Source of the DNA: Boesenbergia rotunda
Taxonomy: Eukaryota; Streptophyta; Magnoliopsida; Zingiberales; Zingiberaceae
Assembly (NCBI GenBank): GCA_024364735.1
Contig: JAGFNQ010000872.1
Span: 248,001-312,000 of the forward strand
Direction of reading: 5' to 3'
Length of the DNA stretch: 64,000 bases
Shown piece by piece: positions 47,776 through 59,606 of this stretch; the first letter of the stretch is position 1; the number at the start of each line of letters is the position of its first letter. The notes under the pieces were generated by a model. That model made no database searches and had not been told where the DNA came from. It worked only from the letters and a program-made list of their open reading frames with translations. Position numbers and translations under genes: made by a program.

Positions 47776-48094
47776 ACCGGCGAGAAAAATATACTTCAAG
47801 AACATCTCCGGCGAGAAGAACAGCCACCGGCGAGAAGAAGGTGAAGAAAGCGAAAGGGAAGAAAAAGAGAGGAAGAAAACCTACCGAGTTGCCGGAACGG
47901 TGAGAAAATCGCCGGAGTGAGGTGCGCGTGAGGATGAGGTGCGCGTGAGGAAGAAAATCGCCGGAGGTGCGCGTGAGGAAGAAATCGCCTGAGTGAGGTG
48001 GGAGTGAGGTGCGCGCGAGGATAAACTTGTCGCCCGAGTGAAATGGAATTCCCGATCTAGGTCAAAAAAGGGGCGGTAATAATTGGAATTTTCC

Positions 48095-50000
48095 AACGAA
48101 ATAATTTCGTTGCAAATTTCGACCCAAATCCGCAACGAAAACTTTTCGTCGCAAATATTTTACATTATGCAACGAAATCCTGGATCGTTGCAAAATATTA
48201 CATATAACATATTTCTCAAATATTACATATTTCGTCCCAAATTTCGTGGCAAATCTGCAACAAAAAAATTTGTTGCAGAGACCAATTTTTTCTTATTTTA
48301 GAATGGGGGCTACTAAAAAAATTCCGTAAGACCTTCTACGATAATTTATAAGTCCTACAAAAAAAAAATAAAAAATCTGCAACAAATGATATTTTCGTTG
48401 CTGATTAGCAACGAATTTAGGATTTGTTGCAGATTTCGTTGCAAATCTGCAACAAATAACCCAATTCGTTGCAAATCTGCAACGAAAAAATTTCGTTGCA
48501 AAATTATGTTTTCTTTATAAAATAGAGGACGTTCAAAAATTCGTATATCGCCCTACGAACCTCGGATTTCAAAGAAACAAGTTCCTATGGGACCGTGACG
48601 ATCTCATGATCACGTTGACGACCTCGGATGCGATTTTTGATAGAGATTCAGTAAATATCAAATTTCGTAATATTAAACAATTTTATACTTTAACCTTAAT
48701 TTATTTTTCTAACTTCTTGACCTACCTATAATATTAAATATGAAAAATAATTTAATCAGTAAAATTTTTGTTTGAGACCGCTAGTTCGATGGGGAAGTCG
48801 ATACGGACTCATAGAAACTGGTTTCGTCTCGATCCGACCTCCGTAGGGCCTTCTACGATATTTTATAAGTCTTGAAAAAAAAAGTTTGCAACGAATCTGT
48901 TTTTCGTTGCTGATTTGCAACGAATTTTAAATTCGTTGCAGATTTCGTTGCAAATCTGCAACAAAAAACCCCATTCGTTGCAAATCTGCAACGAAAAATT
49001 TTCGTTGCAAAATTCTATTCTTTTTTTAAAAAAATAGAGGACCTTCAAAAATTCGTAGATTGCCCTACGAACCTCGGATTTCAAAAAAATAAGTTCCTAT
49101 GGGACCGTGACGATCTCATGATCACGTTGACGACCTCGAATGCAATTTTTGATAGAGATTCAGTAAATATCAAATTTCCTAATATGAAACAATTTTATAC
49201 TTTAACCTTAATATATTTTTCTAACTTCTTGACCTACCTATAATATTAAATATGAAAAATAATTTATTCAGTAAAATTTTTGATTGAGACCGCTAGTTCG
49301 ATCGGGAAGTCGATACGGACTCATAGAAACTGGTTTCGTCTCGATCCGACCTCCGTAAGGCCTTCTACGATATTTTATTAGTTTTTTTTATATTATAAAA
49401 AATCCACGTTCTGCAACGAACAGTTTTCGTTGCAAATCTGCAACGAAACTTTTTCGTTGCAGATCTGTTCCAAATCTGCAACGAAAATTTTCGTTGCAAA
49501 TCTGCAATGAAAATTTTGGTTGCAGATTTCGTTGTAAATCTGCAACGAAAATTAAATTCGTTGCAAAATTCAGTTTTTTGTTTTTTAAAAAATACATGAC
49601 CTTAAAATTTTCATTGCAAATTTCATCCCAAATTCGGAACGAACAATAAAATATTTTTCGTTGCAAAATTCGTTGGAGATTTGCAACAAATATATTTCGT
49701 TGCAATATTGCGACAAATTAATTCGTTGCAAATTTCCAACAACAAATATTTGTTGCAAAATTCGTTGCTTTTTTGCGACGATAATGGGTTCGTTGCAAAT
49801 CTGCAACGAATATATCATTCGTCGCCAAATTTGTTGCCAAATTGCAACAAATTTTGCAACGAAAATGTTTTTGACGCTAAATTGCGACAAAAAGTATTTG
49901 TCGCCAAATTTGTTGCTAATTTGGGACGAATATTTTTTTTGTTGCAAATGTTGTCGCAAATCTGCAACAAAAACTATTCGTTGCCAACTTTCATCCCTAA
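48095..50000. repeat. Right subterminal repeat array, with a 515-bp tandem duplication
   Basis: The TTCGTTGCA motif clusters at 48095-48270, 48380-48500, 48890-49015 and 49410-49990. Between clusters, a unit of about 515 bases is repeated: the phrase CCTTCTACGA occurs at 48332, 48849 and 49361. The intervening text (CCCTACGAACCTCGGATTTC, GATCTCATGATCACGTTGAC) is nearly the same in both units. Confidence 0.8.
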
Positions 50001-50661
50001 AAAATTGTGTTTTTGTAGTGCAATTATTAAAATAGGAGATGACGAGTTGTCCAGAATTGAAAGCCTTAAGTATTTAGGATTAGTTTTGCAAAGTAAAGGA
50101 AGGATTGAGAGAGATGCCTTACATATAATACAAGCAGGATGGTTGAAATGGAGGACGACGCCGGGTGTTTTATATGATCGTAAAGTACCTTTAAAACTTA
50201 AAGAGAAGTTCTACAAAATGATGGTTAGACTTGCTATGTTATATGGTACTAAATGTTGGACTATGACTCGAGTACAAGAGTAGGAGATGAGAGTTGCATA
50301 GATAAGGATGTTAAGGTGGATTTTTAGACATACGAAAATGAACAAAATAAGAAATGAGAGCATTAGAAAGAAAATCGGAGTTGTATCTATTGAAAAAAAC
50401 TTCGAGAGACACGTTTAAGATAATATAAATATGTATTTAGATGACCAATAAATGTTCTAGTTAGGAGATGTGAAATTATAACAAATATGCATATCAAACG
50501 AGAAAAAGGAAGTCCAAAAAATACTTAGTTAGCAAAAATAAAACAAGATAAAATTTATTTAAATATAAATGGCAATATAGTAAGTGATATAGTCTAATGG
50601 CGTAAAATGATCTATATAACTGACCTCACTTAGTAGGATAAGGTTTGGTTGTTGTTGTTAT

Positions 50662-53600
50662 TATGAAAAGTAACAATAAGATATACAAACGACATGGTTA
50701 GATATAAATTCTAGAATTTTATATATCATGTGATAGTAATAGTCTTAATTTTGTATTATGTGATATGACTAATTCTTGTTCTACTACTATAATACTTTTT
50801 TTGGTATGATACGACATATTTACTTATTATTTTTTTCTTCTAAAAAAGATGAAAATTTTGCAAAACTATGTTTCTAATTTAACTTTTAAACCATTATCAA
50901 AAACATATTAGGAAAATCATCTTAAAAGTGTTAAAACAATAAAATATCAAGCTTCACAAATAAGAGAAGCTTTGTATAAACTTGAAAAATCTAGTGATGA
51001 TTTTAAAACAAAAAGTGAAGTCAATTCTTTAGCAACATATAAGTTTGAAAATATAGATTAGTTAAAAGATCTTGTTTACTTTTTAATGATTATAGAGAAA
51101 ATAAATTCATATATATTGTTATTTTTGCCAAAGAAACTACAAATGAAATCAATATAGAACTAAAATTTCATAAAAAAATGTATAATTAGAAGAAACAAAC
51201 AATTTGATGACAATAAAACTAATAAGGTAAAACTTTTATCTAAAAAATCTTTTTAAATTAATTACTTTAATTATTTTATTGATCATATTATTTATTCACT
51301 TCAAAGTAAATTTGAATAATTTAAAATATACAAAGATAATTTTAATTTTTAAATGACTTTATTAAAAGTTAAAATTGTTTGATGATGATCTTTTTTTAAA
51401 AAATATTTAAATCCTGGAAAAAATTAATACATGGCATGTTATTTGATATTGATGATTTAAATTTATTTTTAGAATTAAAAAATTAAAAAATAATAATAAT
51501 TCTAAAATAATAAATCTAGAATTAAAAATAACACTTGAGATATTGAAACTTATAAAAAAAATTCTTTTCTCAATACATTTATAGTTTATAGAATATTATT
51601 GACCATATGTGTTAGTGTAGCATAAAGAATTTACATTCAATAATATTTATAAATAATTTAGTAATTTTATCAATTAAAAAAATTATTATCAAAACTTAAA
51701 TAAAAATTTAATTAATAATTTTGCTTCTCAAAAGTCAGAAAACTAAATTTTATATTAAAATCTTTTTTTAATTAATTAATTTTTTATTTTTTAAAAAAAT
51801 TTAAGAACCCAAGTCGAAAAAAGAGTAAGAGATTTTTTTTTAATCTTTTTAAAAATTGTTAAAGGCCTTAAAAAATTTGCCTTTGAGACGACCCTGGGCA
51901 ACAACCTTGCTCATCGTGTCACGAGGTCGCGGGCGATGTGTGACCTCGCCGTGAGGTCGCAGGTGAGGCCAAGGCCTCATGGCGAGGATCTCATTCCTCG
52001 CCAGTGACCTTGTGAACTATGACCTACCTCACCAAAGGAAATCCGATAGTAAAATTGTATCCTACTCACCTTTCCTATCTCTTCTTCTAGTTTGTTTTTT
52101 TAAATTTCCTTTGTCTATCCATTCCCTTTCCTAGTGATATATTTCCACGGTAAATTCCTTTCTCTTCTTGGAAAAGATTAATGCCATTGGTTAAACTTGT
52201 GGCAATCCATCTCTGATTGAAGACAAGCTATGCAATATCCATCCATGGTTAAGAAAACAGGACTATAATATGTTCGACAGCTGCATTCTTGAAGTACAAT
52301 GCAAGTTCATATGGAGACAGATGATGCATTCACTCATCAACCAACTAGTCATAATGATATCATTAAAGAGTGTGAAGTGGGCATTGAAAGCAAAGTGATC
52401 CCAACACATGAGGCAACTGTTTAACCCCACCTACAAAGCAAATGTGTGTTTGCGCAGGACAAGCAAGCAGAGGTGGGCACCTCAGGAATTGAATTCAATT
52501 CAAAGGCATTATGATTGCAAAATCTGTGTTGAGCAGGTGGCCGTGTGGTAGACAAGTGTTAGTGGTTAGCACGAAGAGAGGGAGGGAGACTAAAGTGTAG
52601 TAGGAAGCCGCCCACACATCTAATCACAGCTGTGGGACTGTGAGCTTCATGCTTGCTTGTTCGCTCCTGACCCATTTGAACGCCATCATCTCTTCTAGTT
52701 GAACAAAGTGACATAGTTCATCTCAAACGGTCAGTCTCAAGTAAAATACAGACAAATTTTTTTATCAAAATTGTAGCGACACGGCCCCGCTAGCCCCATC
52801 AGGTGGCTCTCTAGGCAAGTGCCCTACGGTCTTCCCACTCCCGACAGTGGATTTTACTTCTCCAGATTCGAATTTTAGACCTCCAGGATAAGTATACAAA
52901 AGAATCTGGTAGACCTCCATCACGAATCAATGTATTTTTATTTCCAAAATTATTTTTATTTTTTATATTGTTATAACGGAGTTCATGGCTACTATAATAT
53001 GAGTATTTCAACTTTACTCAACATTAATAATATTGTAGTGTAGTAACAATAGTTCATAACTACTATAATATAAACATTTCAAGTCAGTATTATGTTATAG
53101 TGGCATTTCAACTTTGATTAGCACTAATAACGCTGTATTATAACAATTGCCTTTCATATATAATTATTATAATATAGACATTTCATTTTTATCTATACTT
53201 ATAACAGTTATGAAACATAATTACTATAATATTAATAATATATTTTTGATTAATATCCGTCAGTATTATATTATAATAACTGTGAAATCATAATTGCTAC
53301 AATTATATAATTATAACAGCTATAAAATCACAACTACTATATAATTATATAATCTCATAAATGTTATAATTATATAGAAGTTATCATCTCATAGTTATTA
53401 TAATAGTGTCATTAATTTTGAAAAGTAAAATTTATAAGGATGAGATGGAACGTTAATTATTTTTATAATAAATGAAAAAACAAATTGTCAAAGAGCTAGC
53501 GCGCGTCCGCTTTTGCCCTATATCTTTAGTTTTCTTGGTAGCCCATTTCCATGATAAGAACAGAGACCTTGTATGAATGAAGTGTCAGAGCCACAGAAGA

Positions 53601-54060
53601 GGTCATCTGTTAAGAGTTCTTCAGCTGCTTACAAATATTTTATAATGTTGACTAAAATTATTAGAATATATCCTTGAAGCAAAGCATGTGAGTGAGTTGA
53701 TGAGCATTGTTGTCCTCATGCATGCGCAAACCAATGCCGATTTTGGCCAGATTCATTTCAAGTGGGAATTAGAACTGGTATATATATATATATAGTTTCT
53801 TTAATTTGCTTAGAGTACAACCGAAGGGGTTTTAGCACATTAGCATGCAAACAAAATTAAGGATCGAAAAGATTCGTCATAAGATATGCATCTCCATGGG
53901 TCAAGGAAGAATGATACACTCTGCAGGCACAGAACATGCATATATAGTTAAAAAAGTCAAACGAAGCAAGCTGATGCCTGCAATTACAAGACAGTTCGAT
54001 CCACTGATTACAATTAGCACACATAAGCAATTACACTAGAGTTGGAGATCAACTTCATTC
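50662..54060. other. Intergenic DNA
   Basis: 50.66-51.85 kb is extremely AT-rich and may be a decayed transposon without a readable frame. A GC-rich patch at 51880-52020 repeats GAGGTCGC-type phrases. 52.9-53.4 kb repeats variants of AACTACTATAATA. A TA run lies at about 53779-53795. No gene is recognised. Confidence 0.4.
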
Positions 54061-54090
54061 TCATGAAAGCAAATGAAATACACTGAAGTG

Positions 54091-54111
54091 CAGCTCAGGA
54101 GGGATAGAGAA
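54091..54111 (-). promoter_or_regulatory. 3' (cleaved) miR390 site of TAS3
   Basis: Against miR390, positions 2-17 and 19 pair and positions 1, 18, 20 and 21 do not. Pairing around positions 10-11 is perfect, as needed for slicing. The cut falls between 54101 and 54100. Confidence 0.9.
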
Positions 54112-54205
54112 AGGAGGTGGGCAAGAGGAGGGCGAGAAGGGAGAAATATAGTTCGCATTGACTCACTCGAGGTGGAGAGTGAGGCAAGAGAGATAAATGG
54201 AGAAT

Positions 54206-54247
54206 TGGGTCTTACAAGGTCAAGAAAAGGTCTTACAAGGTCAAGAA
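54206..54247 (-). ncRNA. Tandem tasiR-ARF pair (registers D6 and D7)
   Basis: Two 21-base units lie end to end. Both start TTCTTGACCTTGTAAGACC and differ only in the last two bases (CA against TT). Each starts with U in RNA, as loaded by AGO1. The register is exact from the predicted cleavage point. Confidence 0.93.
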
Positions 54248-54310
54248 CAATCAAATCAAAAAAATTGAAAGAAAAAAAAAAAGACAAACAAAGGTGGAGA
54301 GGGATGAGAG

Positions 54311-54331
54311 AAGCTCAGCTGAGATAACGCC
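54311..54331 (-). promoter_or_regulatory. 5' (non-cleaved) miR390 site of TAS3
   Basis: Positions 1-8 of miR390 pair perfectly. Positions 9 and 10 are mismatched, 12 and 17 form G:U pairs and the rest pair. The central mismatch blocks slicing but allows AGO7 binding, as at the known TAS3 5' site. Confidence 0.9.
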
Positions 54332-54545
54332 AACGAAAAGCTAGCGAGAAGCAGTTGATGGAGCAAACACAGGGAAAGAGAAGAGGGCATGGGCATGAAA
54401 GGCAAGCATCCTTTGACCTTTGCTCCAGCTTCTTGCCATGTTGGTGATAGCAAACAAAGCCATGGGTACTGCATGCACCTTTACAGGCGTGGACGACGGC
54501 GGCACCTACAGAAAGAACAAGCGTTATTAACAATAAGAAGGGCAA
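54315..54545 (-). other. Short upstream reading frame of the TAS3 transcript
   Basis: A 76-codon frame starting MPFLLLITLVLSVG ends with a TGA (54317-54315) that lies inside the 5' miR390 site. TAS3 transcripts of other plants have a short frame ending close to this site, and ribosome stalling there is tied to siRNA production. The peptide has no recognisable domain. Its Met may not be the one used, since the transcript start is unknown and another frame (54474-54256) overlaps. Confidence 0.45.
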
Positions 54546-57500
54546 GAAGAAGCTTGCTTTCTACTTTTCAGTTAATTTCTTACTGATAAATAGCTAAAGA
54601 ACAGATTGCGAGCTGCAGTTCCTTCCATGCTTCAACTCAGAGACCCGAATTAAAGAAGAATCACAAGGAGAAATCTTTCCGCAAATTGAAACTAAAAAAA
54701 CACAACTGAGTGGAGATGCAAAGGGATACAAGGTCTCACATAGGAAGGTAGGTTTATGGTATTAAAAAGGATGAGGAGATAAGGCAGCAACAAAGAGAGC
54801 AGAGAAGAGCTTTCTGCCTTTTGAGCAATGACTCACATGGAGGAGTTTGGCATGAATGTTAGGGCTAGAGTTAGGTGTGGATTTGTAGGCTGCTCGGGGT
54901 TAGTCTAGTTTAATATGACATATCAAGAAACTATCAAAAATAAATCAAAAAGAAAAAAAAACATATTTTTCCTGCTCTCTGCCACACGTGTGAGGGTTCA
55001 TGGAAACTGGTTCGTGCGAGAGGAGAGTTGTGCTAGCTGCATGCGTCCCTTTCTGGCTATTCAAAACACATCTCGGTAAAACAACAGTGCAGTGTTGATG
55101 TCGAAACATGAACACTAAGGAAGTTGTATGCATGCTTTCTCAATTCTCATTGAGGTAGTAAATTGGATACTAAATGCATGGGGACTGCTAGCTGACGCTG
55201 ATTGGTTTGGTTTAAAATCTCTTGGGCGAATTATTTTACTCAAAGGAAAGAATCTGCTGCATTCATATATCACATACAATTAATTAATTGCTGCTTTAAA
55301 CTTAATCAGTTTAATTATTTGGGAAACATGTAGGTCCTATTGCATGATTATACAAAGCTTAAAGTGCCTGCTCTCTTTCTTTGACCACATAATTTAATCA
55401 AAGACCGAAAGACCATGCCAAGCACAAGGCGTCACGGTTGGTGTGCACCCATAAACAAGAACAGCAACTTAAATTCATCTTATCTCTACACAGTCTTTGA
55501 GAAGAGGAGACCGACTTAGCTTGTGTTTGACAGGGGGGCTTGCAACTCCCATGGGCGGGCTATCTAGCTAGCTAACAAGCTGGCTGTTATTGATTTTGGA
55601 TCATTCCATTTGCATTCAGAGATTAACCACTGAAAACTTGAAACTTTCCAAATGCATGCAGAAACTGTCGTGATGTTTTATTTACTCTGAGCATTTACTG
55701 CAAGCCACCATCCAATGAGCCTTCCATTAAAGCTCGCACCGCGAAAGGCAAGCAAACAGCAAAAGCAAGGACCGCTGTCCAGTTTTGATCGATTGGGGAT
55801 GCAAGCAAGCTCAAGAGCTAGCCCTCGCAGGCAGCCTCGCTTGAGCCATCTCATGCATGGCGCGGTCTCAGACAAGTTTAATTAATTGGGTGGTCCGTGC
55901 AAGCATATTTTGGTCTAGTTTTCTCTCCTCCCGAAGATTCTACAAAGCCTTTTGTATGTTTCTATTCTAAAGAAATGGCCGTTTGCTGTAATCACGTGAA
56001 GGTCGATATCCTCATGCAGGGGCTGAAGGGGACCTTTCATGAGAATTAGGACCAAACTCCTTCAATGTCCCCTGCTGCTCTCCCTGTACTCTTAGCACGT
56101 ATAATTAACACACCCTCCGATTCACTGTAAATTTAAGGCCTCGACTCAGTGGTAGATTCACTGGATTTAATGGGGTGTTCTGCTACCTCTCTGTTTATTT
56201 TTACTCCTCCAGTACATGGTTTCTGAATCATGCAGCAATATGGGAGTCGTTCGATGGGTTGCTATTTTGCCTGAAAAATGGGCAGACGGTTAAGAGTTTT
56301 TGCATGCCTGGTGATGGGAAGAACAGACATTGGCAGGGATAATGATATCTGAGAATGCCTTTTGGCTGTGCCAGTACTCTGCAGGCCGATTTTGTTTCAG
56401 AAGACTGGGAGGAAGTATCTCTCATGCATTAATTCTTTAATTCGATATTGGAACGTGTAGTGAGTGAGGAGGGAATTAAGGTGTTCTAGCTACATGATAA
56501 TTAATTTTGAATCCTTGCATGCATAAATCAAAGTGAATTAAGGAACAACAACATTAGGCGCCTATATTACCTTAACAAATCAAACTAACATTGATACAAG
56601 TGGAAGTAATAGGGAAGGAATACATGGATCGTTCCTTATTCCTTTGTCTTCAAATTTTGATCGTCTCTTTGTTTAAACCTGCTTCTCCTTGCAAGGCTAA
56701 ATTATATATCTGGGCTTCACGCATGAATCGCCCCTCACATGTCGGGAGACCCAACCTAACCCAACCCAACAAATTGCAAGATTTTTTCTTTTCTTTTATT
56801 GGAATATAAGGATTATAAAGGTGGTAGTAGTTGTAGTAAAATTTCAAGAATAAATATTATTATTATTATTTGCACGAACGTACAATTAGGTTAGATGAAG
56901 AAGATAAGAAGTTTAAAGGAAAGTGGCATGAATTAAAGTAGCTTAAATTATGCTTTCTATTTTAATTTTCATGCACGACCACCCAGTAACAACGAAGCTT
57001 AATCAAATATCTCTCGCCACGTTACAACAGTAAGACGCTTAATTAATTCTTAAGTATTTATAGTTTGAATTCTAACTAGCTAGGGTGTATTGTAAAATAT
57101 TTTTGTTAGATGAGATTGAAAATTTTAGGATATTATTGGATGAGGAGTTACTCTACTTTCAAATTCCTGATGACATGTCTGTGAGGCCGAACTATTCATC
57201 TACCAGATTATTTGAACTAAAGACTTACGCTCTTATTTGAAAGCGTGGATTAAAGAAGGAAAGGAATTCATAGTGGAAAGAATTTTTTAGAGAAAAGGAA
57301 AAGAATTCTTTATTTAATATGCTTATTTATTTCAGTCGAGGAAGATGAATAGGACCAATCCATTACACCATTTACATATAACAAAATACCCTTTTTTCAT
57401 TTTTAGATAAAAACTTAAAATTTTTTATTCAACTAAAAAAATAATAAAAATATTTAGAATTATGTTTTAATATCCAATATTTTAATTTTATTTAAAAAAT

Positions 57501-57885
57501 AGTTTTATATTGAATCCATAAGGCATTTTTAATATTCACATGATAAAAGAGTTTCTCTCAAAAAAAACAAAAAAATAGTATACAAATTGAATAAAGCACG
57601 AAAAGACATTATATAGAAGCGAAATAAAAGATTAGTTAAGATAAATCGTCCGTGTTTTTAGAATATTGTTATATATTAAAGTCAAAATACTTACACCATT
57701 ATCACATATTTAAAAAATTGTTAACAATAAATATTACTAAAAAATAATTCATAATTATTACAAAATTATTACCAACTAAAAAATTAAACTGACTTTCATA
57801 TGCTATTAATTACTAATAAGCATATACTTTGAATACCTATCCAAATCTTACAAATTGCAATTATTCAAAACATCACAATTCAAAA
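54546..57885. other. Intergenic DNA upstream of TAS3
   Basis: The part next to TAS3 should include its promoter, read on the minus strand; no TATA box could be assigned with confidence. I looked for other conserved plant miRNA sequences here and saw none. The far part is AT-rich. Confidence 0.4.
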
Positions 57886-58380
57886 TTAGAAAGAAAACAT
57901 TTTCTTTAGAAGAGCAAGTCTCTTCTCCATTGGACATCCCATAACAAACATCATCTTCTTCTTATTTTCTCCTATGAATAGATAGACATTAAGTATATTT
58001 TCATTTGGAACACCAACAAAAACTAAATCTTTATAGAGTTTCTCATTTAACTTTTGTTGACGAAATGACTTTTTTTCGATAACTGAATTTGAACGGTCAC
58101 TTACAGCAACAACCTCCTTGATACTTAAGTCGAGGGATGAGCTTTTCTTACTACCATCGTTAAATCTATAGAAAGATAAACAATAAATATAGACTACTAT
58201 CAATTCAATAGCGTTGCCAAAAATATCGCTAAATTGTTCGTTATAACAGTTAGAGGTATCAAAACAAATCAATAACAAGATAATAGCAACATCCTTTGAG
58301 TAAAGGATCTTAATCAACCTATACAAAAAATACTCACACATAATTATCAAAGAATAAGGTTCCATTTTTTTTCCTACCAT
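57886..58380 (-). CDS. Hypothetical frame, unrecognised
   Basis: A 164-codon frame in AT-rich DNA. The first half has hydrophobic stretches (VAIILLLICF, LIVVYIYCLSF) and the second half is charged (NEKLYKDLVFVGVPNENI). No known domain is visible. It is longer than chance frames nearby, but AT-rich DNA and the lack of homology make a real gene doubtful. It could be a transposon remnant. Confidence 0.2.
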   Translation of the reverse strand: MVGKKMEPYSLIIMCEYFLYRLIKILYSKDVAIILLLICFDTSNCYNEQFSDIFGNAIELIVVYIYCLSFYRFNDGSKKSSSLDLSIKEVVAVSDRSNSVIEKKSFRQQKLNEKLYKDLVFVGVPNENILNVYLFIGENKKKMMFVMGCPMEKRLALLKKMFSF

Positions 58381-58560
58381 CTCAAGTCCATTACTGTTTC
58401 TTCTTCATCACTACAGGGACGGAGGACAAGGAGAAAAGGAGCAGGAGCATCCAGATTGTTCTAATTAAATTGGGGGTTAAGAGTGAGCTAAACATTGAGA
58501 CTTCTCCGACAGCAATATGGAAGATGAAAGGAAGATAAAAAAACATATTCACACACAATC

Positions 58561-59547
58561 TGTTGGTGCCCCGGTTGGTTTGATGTGATCAACTAGGTTA
58601 GTTAGGTCCTGTGTGTTTTTAATCCCTCTGTCTAAGTGTGCAGGAACTTAGGTACGGAGGAAGTCAAGCGTAAGACGCAGTGGACGAGAAGGATTGCGCG
58701 GAGAAGTGAGCCGACGGGCTCAGTGCAATCCGAGGGACGCGGAAGCTGCGGAAGAGTACACCGGTGGAGCGAGAAGGACGTGCGCGGTGTCCGAGGGACG
58801 AGAAGCCGGGAGGAAGGACGCTCGAGGGGCGAAAGGCCGGAGTCGGGTTCGGGTGAGCCTAACTTCGGTTGGCCGGAAATCACCCAGAAGACGAAGAATC
58901 AAAAAGACTAGTCCAAGCGCCCAAAAGAAATGAAAGAAATTCACCCAAAAGAAAAAAAAAGTTTTGATGCCAAGGAAGGATCAAACCCAAGTCCTCCACC
59001 GAATACACAAATCCACTTACCAACTGGGATAAAGGGCGTTGGCAAATATGTATTGGCGATATTGCTACCTAGATTATAACAGCGAGATGGATACAACAAT
59101 CATCTCGAGCAAGGGGGGAAGATAAAGTTTTAATTAAAATAATTAAAACTTAAAGGATAATATTACATTATCCTTTAATCAAATCCAATGGATGCAGTTT
59201 AATCTCATCCAAGATAAACCATCCAGATTACATCCACGGATCAACGACCAAGAAAAGTGATCAACAATCAACCATCCAGATTTATTCTCTTAGGCTATAA
59301 ATAGACTTAGAGGTTTGCTTTAGAAATTCAATTCATTGAGTTGTAAACTCTCTTTCTCTCTAAGCTTTCTCTGTGCCACAACTGTAAAGGCTTCTCCGCC
59401 TTAAGGAGTTTCTGTTTGAGCATCAACTGCCTTGGAAGCAACGACTCTATTGCAACCAAGTTTATTTCTTTTTAAAGACGAGTGTTAGTGCTTATTTTTC
59501 ATAAACCGCCTATTCACCCCCTTCTAGCCGGTCGACCCGATCCTACA
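58561..59547 (+). repeat. 5' LTR of the TR-GAG element
   Basis: 987 bases with TG...CA ends and a TATA-like GGCTATAAATAGAC near 59293, matching the second LTR apart from scattered changes. Confidence 0.88.
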
Positions 59548-59606
59548 AGTGGTATCAGAGCGTGTTCGCTTTTGAAGGACTAATCGCCTGAGAAAGCAAC
59601 AAGACG

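Larger units (their letters stand above)
44843..50020. mobile_element. Non-autonomous CACTA (EnSpm-type) DNA transposon
   Basis: The element begins CACTACAA and ends TTGTAGTG, and is flanked by the 3-bp duplication CAA (44840-44842 and 50021-50023). These are the defining features of CACTA elements. It is about 5.2 kb. Both ends hold dense arrays of a TTCGTTGCA / TGCAACGAA motif, the subterminal sites expected for transposase binding. The centre has no transposase-like frame, only AT-rich DNA and a GC-rich 30-base repeat. It must be mobilised in trans, if at all. Confidence 0.85.
44655..50661 (+). mobile_element. Old RTE LINE split by a CACTA transposon
   Basis: Two parts, 44655-44842 and 50021-50661, together match the RTE reverse transcriptase and tail of the younger copies. 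The first contains a relic of the FADD region (TTTGTAAATGATATT). The second begins at the position where the first stops and runs to a (GTT)n tail. Stops and indels are frequent, so the copy is dead. The halves join without loss once the CACTA element and one CAA are removed. Confidence 0.82.
54091..54331 (-). ncRNA. TAS3 trans-acting siRNA precursor (core)
   Basis: On the minus strand, two miR390-complementary sites (54311-54331 and 54091-54111) bracket two adjacent copies of the tasiR-ARF sequence, TTCTTGACCTTGTAAGACC plus two bases (54247-54227 and 54226-54206). miR390-guided AGO7 would cut between 54101 and 54100. Counting 21-nt steps from that cut, the two copies fill exactly the sixth and seventh registers. 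The 5' site is mismatched at miRNA positions 9-10, so it should bind but not be cut. This two-hit design is specific to TAS3. The siRNAs made by RDR6 and DCL4 would repress ARF2/ARF3/ARF4-type mRNAs and so affect leaf polarity and phase change. Transcript ends are unknown; it should extend well past this core on both sides. Confidence 0.93.

Noticed and set aside
47470..47827. Glycine- and alanine-rich repeat protein on the minus strand
   Set aside because: It is a read-through of the 30-bp GC-rich tandem repeat in two frames, with no start context and no domain.
54091..54111. Plus-strand sequence resembling mature miR390 (MIR390 gene candidate)
   Set aside because: No matching star arm or hairpin lies nearby. 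A second miR390-like string and tasiR-ARF copies in the opposite sense show that these are target sites of TAS3 on the minus strand.
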